This document shows, piece after piece, positions 1 to 9,881 of a DNA stretch of 64,000 nucleotides (positions are counted from its first letter, which is position 1; the number at the start of each line of letters is the position of its first letter). Source of the stretch: Ampelomyces quisqualis (taxonomy: Eukaryota; Ascomycota; Dothideomycetes; Pleosporales; Phaeosphaeriaceae); the NCBI GenBank assembly GCA_018398575.1, contig JAGTXZ010000010.1:1488001-1552000 (forward strand). The letters are read 5' to 3'. A program made the translations under genes and the position numbers. The notes beneath the pieces are model-generated. The model did no database searches and had not been told where the DNA came from. It saw nothing but the letters and a program-made list of their open reading frames with translations.

Positions 1-2512
1 GAGTTGCAAAATCAGTGCAGCATGTTCTTTTGGAACCCTTTCGCCAGGGGATAGATGGCTGAAGGCGGAGGCGAGAGACTCGGCGTGCTGGGTTTGGGCT
101 GCGTCTCGTTGTGACAGTCCAGCCTGCAACAAGGAGATGCGCTCATTTGCAATCCGGCTCTGCTCATCGGCTTGACGACGTGCTTGGTCTAATGCAGATG
201 TAAGTTCCTGCACCCTTGCATCGATACTGGTGCGTTCATGATCTCGGCTACCAAGCACGCGATCGAGCTCATCTTCAGCTTCCTCGGTTTTGGCTTTGTA
301 AGCCTGAATCTCTTCTTCAAGAGACCTTCGTTCGTCGACAAACTCCCGCTGCTGTGCCTTCATGTTCTCCATGATGTTGTTCTTCGTTGACATGGCCTCC
401 TCAAACCGCCGTTGTGACTCTGCGTCCTTGTCCCTCCTGGCCTGAGCATCTTTTTCTAGAATAGCGCGAGCTTCCCTTTCGGTCGCAAGCTCTTGCTCAA
501 GACGAACGAGGCGACGCTTCTCATCCTGACCCTGATTGGTTGAGAATCGTCGAGATGAGACGGAAGACTTTCTGGAGTGCTCTTCAAATGGCTTAGGCGA
601 TGTTGCTTCGATAGTTGGTGTGGACGGATCTCCTAGACTTTGAAGGCCAAAAGATGGCGGTGGGCCTCCTATAAAGAGCCTACTGCTCTGACTCTGGCGA
701 TGGAGTAAGTCTTCAAGCCTGCGTACTCGGCTTTTCGAGCCTCTTAGCTCGTCCTCAAGCTTTGCATTTGCTTCCTTGAGCACCCGCATCTCGTCGTCCC
801 CTCGGACCATGAGGGCTGAAGCTTTGCCAAAGGCAGGTTCATGGACACTTCCCATTTTGAAGTTCTTTGCGCGCTTGATCTGCTGTTTCGTGGGCCGATC
901 CAGATCTTTGATAGCGTGACTCAGCGCTTCAGCTTCATTGTTCTGACCGTCGAAGCTTTGCAGTATGTGAAGATACTCTTCGAGATCAGGACGACCCACA
1001 ATTGGCCAAACGTTCTTTTCAGGTTGGACATTCATTTCAAACCCAACTAAACCGCCTTGCACCGCTTCTAGGTTTACCACTTCCGCGATGGGCTTCAGCC
1101 ACTTTTTCCGCCGGCGCTCTTCCTCTTCTTGGAACGTCGCCATGTCTTCCGCTAGCGAGGACGTGTCTTTCTGAAGTCGCTCGGTCCATTCGCGTCGTCT
1201 GACTGCTTCGACAAGAAGTGTACCGTACACGTATGGTAGCCTGCCAACCAGAGAGAGGAGTTCGAATGCAGCGACGCCTTCTTCTGGTATGCCGACCGAG
1301 TCAAGCTCCGCATTGAGGCTGGCGATAACTGATTCGATGGCGGTGATTCCCTGCATGCTTTCGATCGAGTTGCTGATGGCGAAGTTTTTTTGTTCAACGG
1401 ACCTCCGCACGAGATCGCTCATCTCTACGCTGTATTCCTTGATTGCGGGCAGGAAGTTTCGCGTGTGTAACAAAGCCATTTTCGAGACCTGCGCAACAGA
1501 CTTGGAGCTGGTCTCGAGCCCCATAACATGCTCGAAGTCTGACTCGACCTTCTTCGCCACAGCATCGATCTCGTTATAGAGGCGGAGAGGCTCGTCGGAG
1601 TCATCCATTAGTGATCGACTCTGGCTCTGGCCTACTGCGCCGAGGAGCTCCTGATAGTCTGTGCCGATTTTCTGCAACTGCGTGCTCATTGCGGCCATGC
1701 GCTTTCGGACCGATTCTCGCACGCGCGTGCTTGTGCCGGCAGCCTTCTTTACAGCATCCACGTCAAGGTAGTCTTGCAACGAAGTTGGCCGATGGGGAGC
1801 AGTCTTGCGAGCGTTTTGGAGAGCTTCTGCAGAGCGCATCTCCTTTGCGAGAAAATGGGCAAAGTCGGGCTTTGCTGGTATGGCGCCCAACTGGCCAAAG
1901 TCGGCGTCGAGGCTCCGCAGGTTGTCGCCTGCCTCTTTCTCGACATGATCGAACCATTCCTTGGCTGCCTTGTACTTGGAGTGCAGTCCGTGTATGTGCG
2001 AGTCGTGGTTACCCACTGCCACGTGCGTACCCTTCTCTACGGTGGCCTGTTCGGTGAAACACTTGGCGGCGGCTCGGGACAGGGAGTGGGCCTTTTGGAG
2101 CACGGTGAAGGCCCAGTCGCGGCGGGCTTGGAAGAGAGCCTGCCATGCTCTGAGGTCTGTGTTGTTTGAAAGCGTGTTTGGCGGGTCGTCGGGCGTGAAT
2201 GCGTCTGGCAGCGGTTGAGTCGGGGCGGCAGCCGGGGGACTGTGCGAGACGTCGCGACTGTATACAAATATCTCCTTCTGCAGCAGAAACCGGTCAGCAT
2301 GGAGAATGCAGTGGCCTGTTCCGGTGGCATACCTCGGTCAGGAGTGCCTGCAGCTTCACGTGCTTGCCGCCGGGCGTCAGGAGGATCTGTGAGTCGGGCG
2401 CAATGTCGGACGCCCTCGATATCCAGTGCTTCAGCGCATCGACCGAGGTGAATGCGACGGGGTCGGCGTCGAGGCGCTGGCCCGTATGAGCCACAGCAAT
2501 CTGCAGCGACAT
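1..2512 (-). CDS. ATG11: Autophagy scaffold protein Atg11, 3' end missing (window edge)
   Basis: CDS is complement(join(1..2277, 2333..2512)), running off the window; 819 codons are visible. The 60-residue first exon starts MSLQIAVAHTGQRLDADP, the ubiquitin-like N-terminus typical of Atg11, and this decides the start although the frame is open further upstream. The intron (2278..2332, 55 nt, GTATGC...CTGCAG) is in phase 0. Exon 2 stays open to base 1 and becomes heavily charged coiled coil (about residues 500-819), with the Atg11-like stretch KNVWPIVGRPDLEEYLHILQ near residue 480. Family knowledge: Atg11 is the scaffold for selective autophagy (pexophagy, mitophagy); it binds cargo receptors and Atg1 at the phagophore assembly site through its coiled coils. 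The conserved C-terminal Atg11 domain lies outside the window. Start is 219 bp from the divergent CENP-H gene. Confidence 0.85.
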
Positions 2513-2731
2513 CCGGACGGGCCGTCGCGCTGCGTGCGGGAGTGCAGGACAGCAGGAGGAGACATGAGCGGACTGGTCCACTTGTCCACGGCAGCGTGAG
2601 CACTGGGTGCAAAGTCCGCCAAGGCGCTCCCATGCAGGGATGCGGCGCACGGGCTCCAGGGTCACGGGTGCGCCATGGCCGTCATGTGCATGATGCCTCG
2701 GTCGCCATACAGAACATAGTAACCCTTCAAC
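2513..2731. promoter_or_regulatory. Shared divergent promoter region, ATG11 / CENP-H
   Basis: These 219 bp separate two start codons pointing away from each other, so both promoters must lie here or overlap the neighbouring coding sequence. I see no convincing TATA box or long repeat. Confidence 0.4.
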
Positions 2732-3603
2732 ATGGCCAGCAAGAACCATGTGGACATGCGGGATCCAGCTATAACACCACGGGACGCGGTGCCCAGCCCG
2801 AGCCATCACCCAGATCTGCTCCACACAAGCCACAGTGGCGCGTTCGCGTTTTCTGAAAGTGAGCAGCGAGCGCTGCAGCTCTACCATCAACTGCGTGAAC
2901 TTGAGCTGGAGCACGGCTTGCTGCAGGCACAGCCGTCCGGTATGCGACGCCTTGTGCGCTGCGGGCTTACTGTGAGTTGCTGACGTGCATGCAGCACATG
3001 TCATGGAAACCTCGGCGCTTTCAGACGATGAGCTACAAGCCCGGCTGATGGCGGCGGAGCGCGAGGCCATGGAAGCCAGGGCAGAATATGAGCTCCGCAA
3101 CACCATCACCCACAATGTATTGGTCATGGACCCAGTGCTGAAGGCAGTGCATGGAGGCGAGCAGACTGGTTACGCTGAAAAGTGCGATGCACGTCCGCCC
3201 TGCCCATTGCTAGGTTAACAATACTAGACGCATCCTTCCCATGCTGGCGGAGAATGATACTGTCTCCATGCTACACGGCTCTCTGGCGGCCAAACTAGTT
3301 GCCGTGCAGAAGACGGTAGGCGCCACAGCGCAGGCAAATATCGTCGCAAGGCGCAAGAACCGCGAGCTGGCCGCCACAATGCTCGCGCTTGGCGAGGAAA
3401 TCAAGGTGCAGACAGCCAAAGACATTGACGATGCCCGTCTTCGCGAGCAGGTCGGCGCGGTGGAGCAACAAGTCAAGGACTCACGGAGGAGAATGAAGGT
3501 GTTGAAAGCTCTTCTCTCAGCAATGGTGGTCGGCAGCGGGATCAACTGGGCGGCGGACGAACATCTGGTAGAGCTGGTCCTGGACGACGAGGACGATGGA
3601 TGA
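2732..3603 (+). CDS. CENP-H-like inner kinetochore protein (Fta3/Mcm16 family)
   Basis: Proposed CDS join(2732..2939, 2995..3181, 3228..3603), 256 aa, total length divisible by three. Intron 1 (55 nt) has GTATGC, a GCTGAC branch and GCAG. Intron 2 (46 nt) uses a weaker donor GTGCGA at 3182 and ends ACTAG; this pair keeps frame and joins VHGGEQTGYAEK to RILPMLAEND. Residues about 45-150 are coiled coil. The C-terminus, MVVGSGINWAADEHLVELVL followed by acidic residues, is the CENP-H family signature. Family knowledge: CENP-H is a subunit of the constitutive centromere-associated network (Ctf19/Mis6-Sim4 complex) linking centromeric chromatin to the outer kinetochore. The exact donor of intron 2 is the least certain point. 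Confidence 0.75.
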
Positions 3604-4740
3604 CTAACCAATCGACGTCATGGCGCGCACATGTGATCCTGACCCAGTATGCGGTCTGCGTATTCAACGTCACGTCACAGCTATCATTATCCGTAGGGCC
3701 ATGGGCGCACCAAGGTCAGATGCATACATACTACACATCCACATGGTCTACTCGGCTGCGTCCGTTCATGTCCTTGTAGCGACTTGTACACGGTGCAACA
3801 CAGGCCGCCCCCTGTTCCTGGGGCGACTGAGCTCCGTCGCCAAAAGCGGCCTTGTTGATCCGGCGCGCCTCGCGACGACGCTGGGGAACAACAGAGCCCC
3901 AAAGCAGCCGTCCGGCGCAAAGACGTCACAGGCTGGGCTGTTGCCAGGGAGAGTCTGCTGCGTGCAATCTACGCACCTGGAACAGCACCGACAGGAATGA
4001 GTGGCAGCGGCCGTGGTGCCAGGCTGCCAGCAGAGGAGGGGAGGGGCTCGCAAATGCGGGCACAACAAGCAGGGACCCTCTGCGCCTTAGTAGAGGGTCA
4101 CGTGCCGCGCCTGCCGGTTTGTTAGGGTCTCGAGACCTGCCCGCACGCAGCTCCTAGCAGCGCGCTCACCTCTCCCTCCCATACAAACCCACCACTCTGC
4201 CTCCACCCAAATTCTCGAGTGGTAAGTCCTCGGTTGCCTATCACAAAGTCCCGTCACCGCGCAGCCTCAATCCGCACCACCACTCCTTTTTGCACGCTTT
4301 TTTCTGCCTCGATCCGCGCTTCCCCGCCCATCCCCGCCTTCAAGTCTCCATCTTTCGGCCTTCGTCGCGTTCCCGTTCTTCGTCCATCACGTCGCCATCG
4401 TCTGCTGCCAGCCGCCCACTGACCGCAAACCAGACCTCCGTCAACCACTTGATTTTTGTTTTCGCTCCCAGCAGCCTCTGTAAGTCCCTGCAGCTTCTCT
4501 TTGCCCAAAATCGCGCAGCAACGCGTCCGGGCGTGGTGTTTGGCACCCGCGGCGCCCAGCACGCACACCAAGCAGTCGGCAGTCGCACCGCCTGCCACTC
4601 ACCTGCTCCCACGTCCACATCAATGGCATTGCCAATGCGCATGCTTGCTGCCTGCTCCTGTCTCGCTCTCTCACTTGACGCGCTTACCTCTTGACCAGCT
4701 GCTGACAAAGCACGCTCAGCTCAACCTCCATATCAGCAAC
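3604..4740. other. Intergenic: CENP-H 3' end and NHP6 upstream/leader region
   Basis: Open frames here look like chance frames without family resemblance. The last 500 bp are pyrimidine-rich (CT and CCA runs), as in leaders of strongly expressed fungal genes. A possible leader intron runs from GTAAGT at 4480 to CCAG at 4698 (219 nt); another GTAAGT lies at 4222. A CACGTG palindrome is at 4099..4104. Confidence 0.35.
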
Positions 4741-5218
4741 ATGCCCAAGGAGAAGGTAACACGCGGCAAGGGCAAGGCCACCAAGGCCGATAGTGGCAAG
4801 AAGAAGAAGGGTAAGTCGACTGCCTGCATCACGTCGGACGCTGAAATCTAACCATGTTTCAGACCCCAACGCGCCCAAGCGTGGTCTCTCTGCATACATG
4901 TTCTTCGCCAACGAGCAGCGCGACAAGGTCCGCGAGGACAACCCCGGCATCAAGTTCGGTAAGTCATCGACCTTCAGCCATCCGAAAGTTTTCGAGTGTT
5001 AATCACGTGTAGGCGAGGTTGGCAAGCAGCTCGGTGAGAAGTGGAAGGCTCTTTCCGAGAAGCAGCGCACTCCTTACGAGGCCAAGGCTGCTGCCGACAA
5101 GAAGCGCTACGAGGAAGAAAAGGCTGCTTATCAAGTAAGTTGATCATGGCCAGCGTTTTCATGGCCGTCTTGCTAATCCACACAGGCCGGCGAAGAAGAA
5201 GAGGAGGAGTCCGAGTAG
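4741..5218 (+). CDS. NHP6: HMG-box non-histone chromatin protein Nhp6
   Basis: CDS join(4741..4810, 4863..4958, 5013..5134, 5186..5218), 106 aa. All four exons join in frame through consensus GTAAGT donors and YAG/CAG acceptors (introns 52, 54 and 51 nt). A basic N-terminal tail of about 23 residues rich in Lys precedes a single HMG box (about residues 24-95) containing [20 protein letters not shown] and [20 protein letters not shown], then a short acidic tail ending EEEEEESE. Family knowledge: Nhp6 is an abundant, non-sequence-specific DNA-bending protein that helps FACT and chromatin remodelling. Size and layout match fungal Nhp6; the acidic tail is also seen in filamentous-fungal members. 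It follows a pyrimidine-rich leader, consistent with high expression. Confidence 0.93.
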
Positions 5219-5847
5219 ACAGCGACTTTGTCTTCCTCGAGCCTTCATCTACTTCGGTGGTCACAATGTCTACTAAGATTATGGGCGGATGCATTTTCTA
5301 TGTCACCTTTGCTTTTAATTATGGCATGTCTGCGGCGAGCGGGGTGGGCCCACAGGCCTGATCCTTTTGCAACGTCGAAAACGGAGACGGATTGCCTGAG
5401 GTCCCGGGTCTCGCGCAAATCAACACGGCGAACATGGCTTTAACAGTTCATGATGTTTGGCGTCCTTGCTCTGACGCAAAAAGACATCACGAAGCTCATG
5501 ACCTCAAGTCTATGTACACTAGTTCATTGCGGCATGAAAGTGCTTAGCTACTACGCCTTGTCTTGCTGTTAGGTGATGTCGCGCGATACTTGAGCAGGCT
5601 TAATATCCTCTCATAGTCATAGCGTTGGACTGCTCGCTCATGCCTGGCCGCCATGACGGCTACCCACATTCGACAAATGCCTCCTCCCGACAACCTCACT
5701 TACTCGTCTAATCATTTGTGTTGGTGTCGCCGCTTACCAGGAACCTCTCCTCTGCTCACCGAATCCCGCCATTATGGTAATTGTCCTGTAGTACATATCC
5801 GCTTTCCTCTAGCCCCTCCTCATCGGACCCAAAAGCATGCAAAAGGA
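5219..5847. other. Intergenic between NHP6 and tRNA-Gly
   Basis: Holds the NHP6 3' untranslated region. No frame here has recognisable family features, and I see no repeat or second tRNA. Confidence 0.4.
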
Positions 5848-6013
5848 GCGTGTATAGCCCAGTGGTTAGGGTACCGCCTTCCCAACCCTTGATAGGTATG
5901 AGGCGGGGGTCAGGAGGTGAGTTTTCCCAATGAACATGCTGCGGCCTGATATGCTGGCGAGAGGATGCGGGGGCTGACTTTACACCCGCCAAGTTCGAAC
6001 CTCCTTGCACGCA
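5848..6013 (+). tRNA. tRNA-Gly(CCC) with canonical intron plus a 77-nt insert in the T arm
   Basis: Acceptor strand GCGTGTA (5848-5854) pairs with TGCACGC (6006-6012), with discriminator A at 6013. D arm is GCCC/GGGT with A14, G18G19 and A21 (5857-5872). Anticodon stem CCGCC (5874-5878) pairs with GGCGG (5902-5906); the loop TTCCCAA gives anticodon CCC. A 16-nt intron (5885-5900) sits right after position 37, the usual eukaryotic place. T stem AGGAG (5912-5916) pairs with CTCCT (6001-6005) around loop TTCGAAC (5994-6000), but 77 nt (5917-5993) lie between positions 53 and 54. Removing both inserts leaves exactly 73 nt with all stems paired. The insert starts GTGAGT, has GCTGAC at 5973 and ends AAG, like a fungal pre-mRNA intron. 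A box and B box core are both intact. A tRNA-derived SINE or pseudogene is the alternative. Confidence 0.7.
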
Positions 6014-6025
6014 ATGTTTGCTTTC

Positions 6026-6030
6026 TTTTT
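6026..6030 (+). terminator. RNA polymerase III T-run terminator of tRNA-Gly
   Basis: A run of five T residues (within CTTTCTTTTT, 6021-6030) lies 13 bp after the discriminator base, the normal place for Pol III termination. Confidence 0.6.
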
Positions 6031-6520
6031 GGGTTGATTTCATGGTTGGCTGGGACGTGGGAAAGTCACGTAAGTTTCCGCTTGTGGGGGGTTTTGGGAT
6101 TCATGTATTTGGACCAAAAGAGACTGTTGCTTTTTCGAATGAGAATATCTTGCTCCCCGAGCCTCATCTGACCATGATGATGGAAAACCTCACGTCGGTT
6201 TTGGAACATCATGTTACCTTTTCCGATTTTCGGGATCGCTGTAGCATCTAGAGACCGGCTTGTAACACATGTCTTGAAAGAGAGTGGTTGAATAAGAATG
6301 GGTATATGGTTAGAAGTATCAGGTTCATTATAAAAGTCATGTATGCTGATAGCGCTGGCACATGTCTTTCACAAAGCCTTGTACGACATGTAAAGTAGAA
6401 AAGCCCCTCAGCAGTGCATGCACTCATAGATGGCGCGGGACAAGGGCTGCGTAAACTCGGTCAGATATTTGATCCACGAGCGTGAACAGCCGCAATCACC
6501 TTCCAACACAATTGATTCCT
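6031..6520. other. Intergenic between tRNA-Gly and SEC11 3' end
   Basis: No supported gene. An imperfect hairpin lies at 6173..6213: CATGATG pairs with CATCATG and AAAACC pairs with GGTTTT around a 7-nt loop, with one 4x4 internal loop. Its role, if any, is unknown. Confidence 0.35.
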
Positions 6521-7137
6521 CTATTCTCTCTGCAAAACCACCATCACACCCATTATTCCTAGCATGACCTGTTTCAGCCACGGATGTTCGCTCAGCAGAA
6601 TCGTAACATATCCGACAAAGGGAATGAATCCGACGACGCTCCCGATAACGTCTTCTTTGCGGTTCAGGAACGACTGGCCGGTGGCATAGAGTTCGGTATC
6701 GTCTGCGATATTGTTGTCGCCCTTGGTGAGGAGTCGGAGGGGGGATTTTCTGAGACAGCCAGTATTAGTCAGACTCTCGACTTGCTCATTTCATCTTTGC
6801 GCATGATTTTCACTACGGGCAAGACATATCAAAGAAAAACTTACCCTCCGCCATATCTCCTGACCACGCGATGCACAATTGGAATGTCCTTTCCCTTGAC
6901 GTTGTACACGACAATCTCACCCACTTGTGTGTCTAACCCTCGATTCCACAAGAACAACAGATCTCCTCTTTGGAACGCGGGTTCCATGGATCCAGATAGC
7001 ACGACGACGATGGGTGAGGGTGAGTCTGAGGCGACTGAGAGCCCCTTCCAGAGCATGAAGGCGGTGGAGAGAACGAGCGCGAAGTTGAGCACTTGGCCCG
7101 CGAGTTGCCGGGGCTGCATTGCGGAGAGTCCAAGCAT
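6521..7137 (-). CDS. SEC11: Signal peptidase complex catalytic subunit Sec11
   Basis: CDS complement(join(6521..6749, 6845..7137)), 173 aa, one 95-nt intron (GTAAGT...CTCAG). An N-terminal membrane segment (about residues 14-30) is followed by the S26B motif SGSMEP with nucleophile Ser50, HRVV with His89, and the KGDNN...DD region with Asp109/Asp114-115, the Ser-His-Asp set of eukaryotic ER signal peptidases. A second hydrophobic segment lies near the C-terminus ([11 protein letters not shown]). Family knowledge: Sec11 cleaves signal peptides from proteins entering the ER, with Spc1-3 as partners. Length equals that of other fungal Sec11 proteins. The start is chosen as the first ATG that leaves the family-typical short cytosolic tail. 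Confidence 0.95.
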
Positions 7138-8076
7138 GGCTGCGATGGTGGTGAGGTATGGATGCTGGACAGGTGGTGGTGGTGCTTTGCGCGGGTCGAG
7201 TGTGCGCAGTTGTTCGACTTGGCGTGCTGCTCAGTGATTCTGCAGTATTGTATGAAGAGGATGTTTGCTGTTGCCGCCGCAAGAGCTTCTGCGCCGTGTG
7301 TTATGGACTATGCCTGTCGTGGTGAGCTTGTTGCCAGATGTTCTTCGATTCGTCGACGTTCGTACGCTTATGTAAACCTCCCAGTCTCGTCTCCACAACG
7401 AGTCCGCATCTTCACGACGCCGTACCTCCGCACCTCATCACAGTACACTACGCATCGGAATCATGTGAACGGCATCATCGGGCAAAGCTGGCTTGATCAT
7501 GTCTCGAGTGTATAGCACGCGATGTCGTTAGCCGCTTCAGGACGATTTCATTCGTGGTTCAATCACTCAATCACTTTGCTGTGCGGCTTGATTCGCCTTC
7601 ACTTCAACATGGCTTCTTGGGTGGGCAACCTCGTGTCGGACACTTTGCTTCTGTATTCTGCTGAAATATTCTGCAGTCGTCTTCTAGTTGCATGATCTAA
7701 ATCCCAAACCCCCCTATCACGACAACCTGCGCCAACCTGGGACAGGCTTTACTTTACGTTAGGCCTAAAAGCGCCACGGCAGAAGTCGGCCGACGCACTT
7801 GTCTCTTACCTTTGCGAAGCGATACACTGTGCAATAAGAGCATACTTTCGTCATCTTCGTCCGGCAATTCGTTGGTGAGCGACGATTCCACATGATCGTG
7901 CTCACTAGAGGGCTGCAACAGCAAGACTCCATCATCACACGTGTCACCTAGCCTCCAGTAGGACATTTGCACATTGTGCCACTGCTTGAGGTTTCTAGAT
8001 AAACATACTGGCTTAGTCGACTGCCCACCCACCTCGCCTCTCATTCAAAACCCGCCCTGGTTTCGCTTTCAACAGT
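7138..8076. other. Intergenic between divergent SEC11 and the PWWP/BTB-like gene
   Basis: Both flanking genes start at the edges, so promoters are expected here. A minus-strand frame of 96 codons (7754..8044) with a GTAAGA donor near 7809 could be a small gene but resembles nothing I know. I see no repeat or RNA gene. Confidence 0.3.
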
Positions 8077-9527
8077 ATGGCACATACACGCCCAGGAACA
8101 TACGTGCTGTACAAAGAGGCCATCTCCGAACGACATACATGTCCCGCCATTGTGTATGCTGATGATCTTGCACCTCTCGACATCCAGCACATTCGACCGA
8201 CCTCGGGATACGTCACATTGGTACTTCTAATTCCCAAACCTCCCGAACCCTTTCGTTTGTATGTTACTTCATGTCCCCAATCTGTTGACTTGCTAACGGA
8301 GAAGTAGTCGCTGGGCCACAACCGGGCAGCTTTCTTCTCTATCCTCCCTCGAAGGACCTGGCCTTGCTGTGCGATCTCCGAAAGAACTAGAGGCTGGCGA
8401 GGTGGCAAAATTCTGGAAAGAGACAGGCTACGGCATAGAACAATGGCGATCAGAAGTCAGCCAGCATGGCTGGCAAGCGCTATCGAATCACACTTCAGAA
8501 CCCAGAATCAAGCCCGGCAAGATTGTAAGGGACGACGACTACGAAGATGAAATCGAAGAGGACAAGCAAATGCAGGAAGCTATGCGCTTATCCCGTGAAG
8601 ATCACTATAGTACCACGCACTCTCAACTAGCAACACCATCAACCTCTCCAGTCTCGGACAACGAGGGACACCCAAGGAGACACATGAAAGGTATTTTTCA
8701 CAAGAAACAGCAAGATACTCGACCCTGTTTCTCGGGTGGAGTGGGACTGGATCAGCTCTTGGGCCGGTCCAGCTTCGGTCAGCCCTCGGCAGCGCCCACC
8801 AGCGATATCATCGAAGGGAGGATGTAGGTCTTCCCTGGTACCATTTCAATACCCAGTTCTAACTATGAGTAGTTGCGAAAGTAAAGATTTCGTGCAGGTC
8901 CCTGTTGGTCCTGACGGCGAGATTCGCACTTTTCAAAAGAAGGACGTGTGGAGCAGACCTTATTTCCAGGACTCTAGGACCGGAATAAACCACCTGAGGC
9001 TCAACGAGGACAACATATGGGAATTGGCTCATCCGCAACTTGTCCACATAGAGCTCGACGACTTTCAGTTCATCGCCGAGTACCTCACAGATGGCGAGTT
9101 TGGTCTGCGAAATCCAGAAGGACCGGATCAGAACAAAGAGGCGATAGCGCAATGCGTTTCGGCCTGGGAGACGGCCGAGAAGCTTGCCATGGATGACATG
9201 CTTGAGCACATCTCCGAAAAGGTGCGATTTCTTGAGTGGGACAACGAAGACGTTCTGACACTGGCGATTCTGGTTTATCGCACTGCTGGTCCATCGCTCC
9301 ACGCACACGAGATGATGAAGGACTGGATCTCGAGCTTCCTCGCCCATCACTTCTGGATGTACATCAAAGATGAGGCGATTGGCCATTACTTTCGCAAGAG
9401 GCTCCGGCGGCTGCCGGAGCTTGAACGAGATGTCTTCGAGAAGAGAGCGGAAAGCCTGAGGACCGGTGCCGATCCTGACGGAGATGTGGAGAGCGATGAA
9501 GGCGGGCTTGATGACGACGACTTGTAA
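8077..9527 (+). CDS. PWWP-like / UIM / BTB-like three-part protein, function unknown
   Basis: Proposed CDS join(8077..8258, 8308..8823, 8873..9527), 450 aa. Both introns are 49 nt with CTAAC about 9-10 nt before TAG; donors are GTATGT and GTAGGT. Without the second splice the frame stops at 8825, and a separate 220-aa frame could start at 8865, only 37 bp later. Splicing keeps the frame and joins them, so one gene is more likely than two. Residues about 1-90 (RPGTYVLYKEA, then PAIVYADDLAP and YVTLVLLIP) resemble a PWWP-type fold. Residues around 150-170 hold EEDKQMQEAMRLSRED, a good match to the ubiquitin-interacting motif. Residues about 250-330 resemble a BTB domain (DFVQVPVGPDGEIRTFQKKD, later VHIELDDFQFIAEYL). 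The tail is acidic. Inference: a chromatin or ubiquitin-linked adaptor. Confidence 0.6.
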
Positions 9528-9881
9528 GGAGTCTCTGTTCATTTGTTTGCCGAATGCAACATGCATGCATGTACGGAGTAGCTACGACCAATCAACACCT
9601 GTTCCAAATTGCGGAGGCTCGGCACTGGAACAGTGGTCCGGGGAGTGATATACGTGTACTGGGGCATATTCAAAGTGACCACGATTACCTAGTTGTAAGG
9701 CAGTGCCAAATATCATGAGCTTGATTCACACGTTGAGGCGATTTACCAGGCAGGAGAGGTCGGCCAATCGGCTGCCCCTCCAAAACTCGCAACACCTTGT
9801 TCAACCCCACTCGGTGCTTTGCGCATTCCTTGCCCACACTCGGCAAAGTCGTACCCAAACCCTCAAATCGCCAAGTACAAC
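9528..9881. other. Intergenic, 354 bp
   Basis: Between two genes in the same direction; no gene, repeat or clear promoter element recognised. Confidence 0.3.

Noticed and set aside
6173..6213. C/D-box snoRNA suggested by ATGATGATGG
   Set aside because: No D box at suitable distance; the hairpin itself is reported only as a structure.
6018..6251. 77-codon frame after the tRNA gene
   Set aside because: Starts inside the tRNA flank next to the Pol III terminator and has no family features.
7754..8044. 96-codon minus-strand frame with a possible GTAAGA donor
   Set aside because: Splicing only adds a few codons before a stop, and the sequence matches no family; too weak to call a gene.
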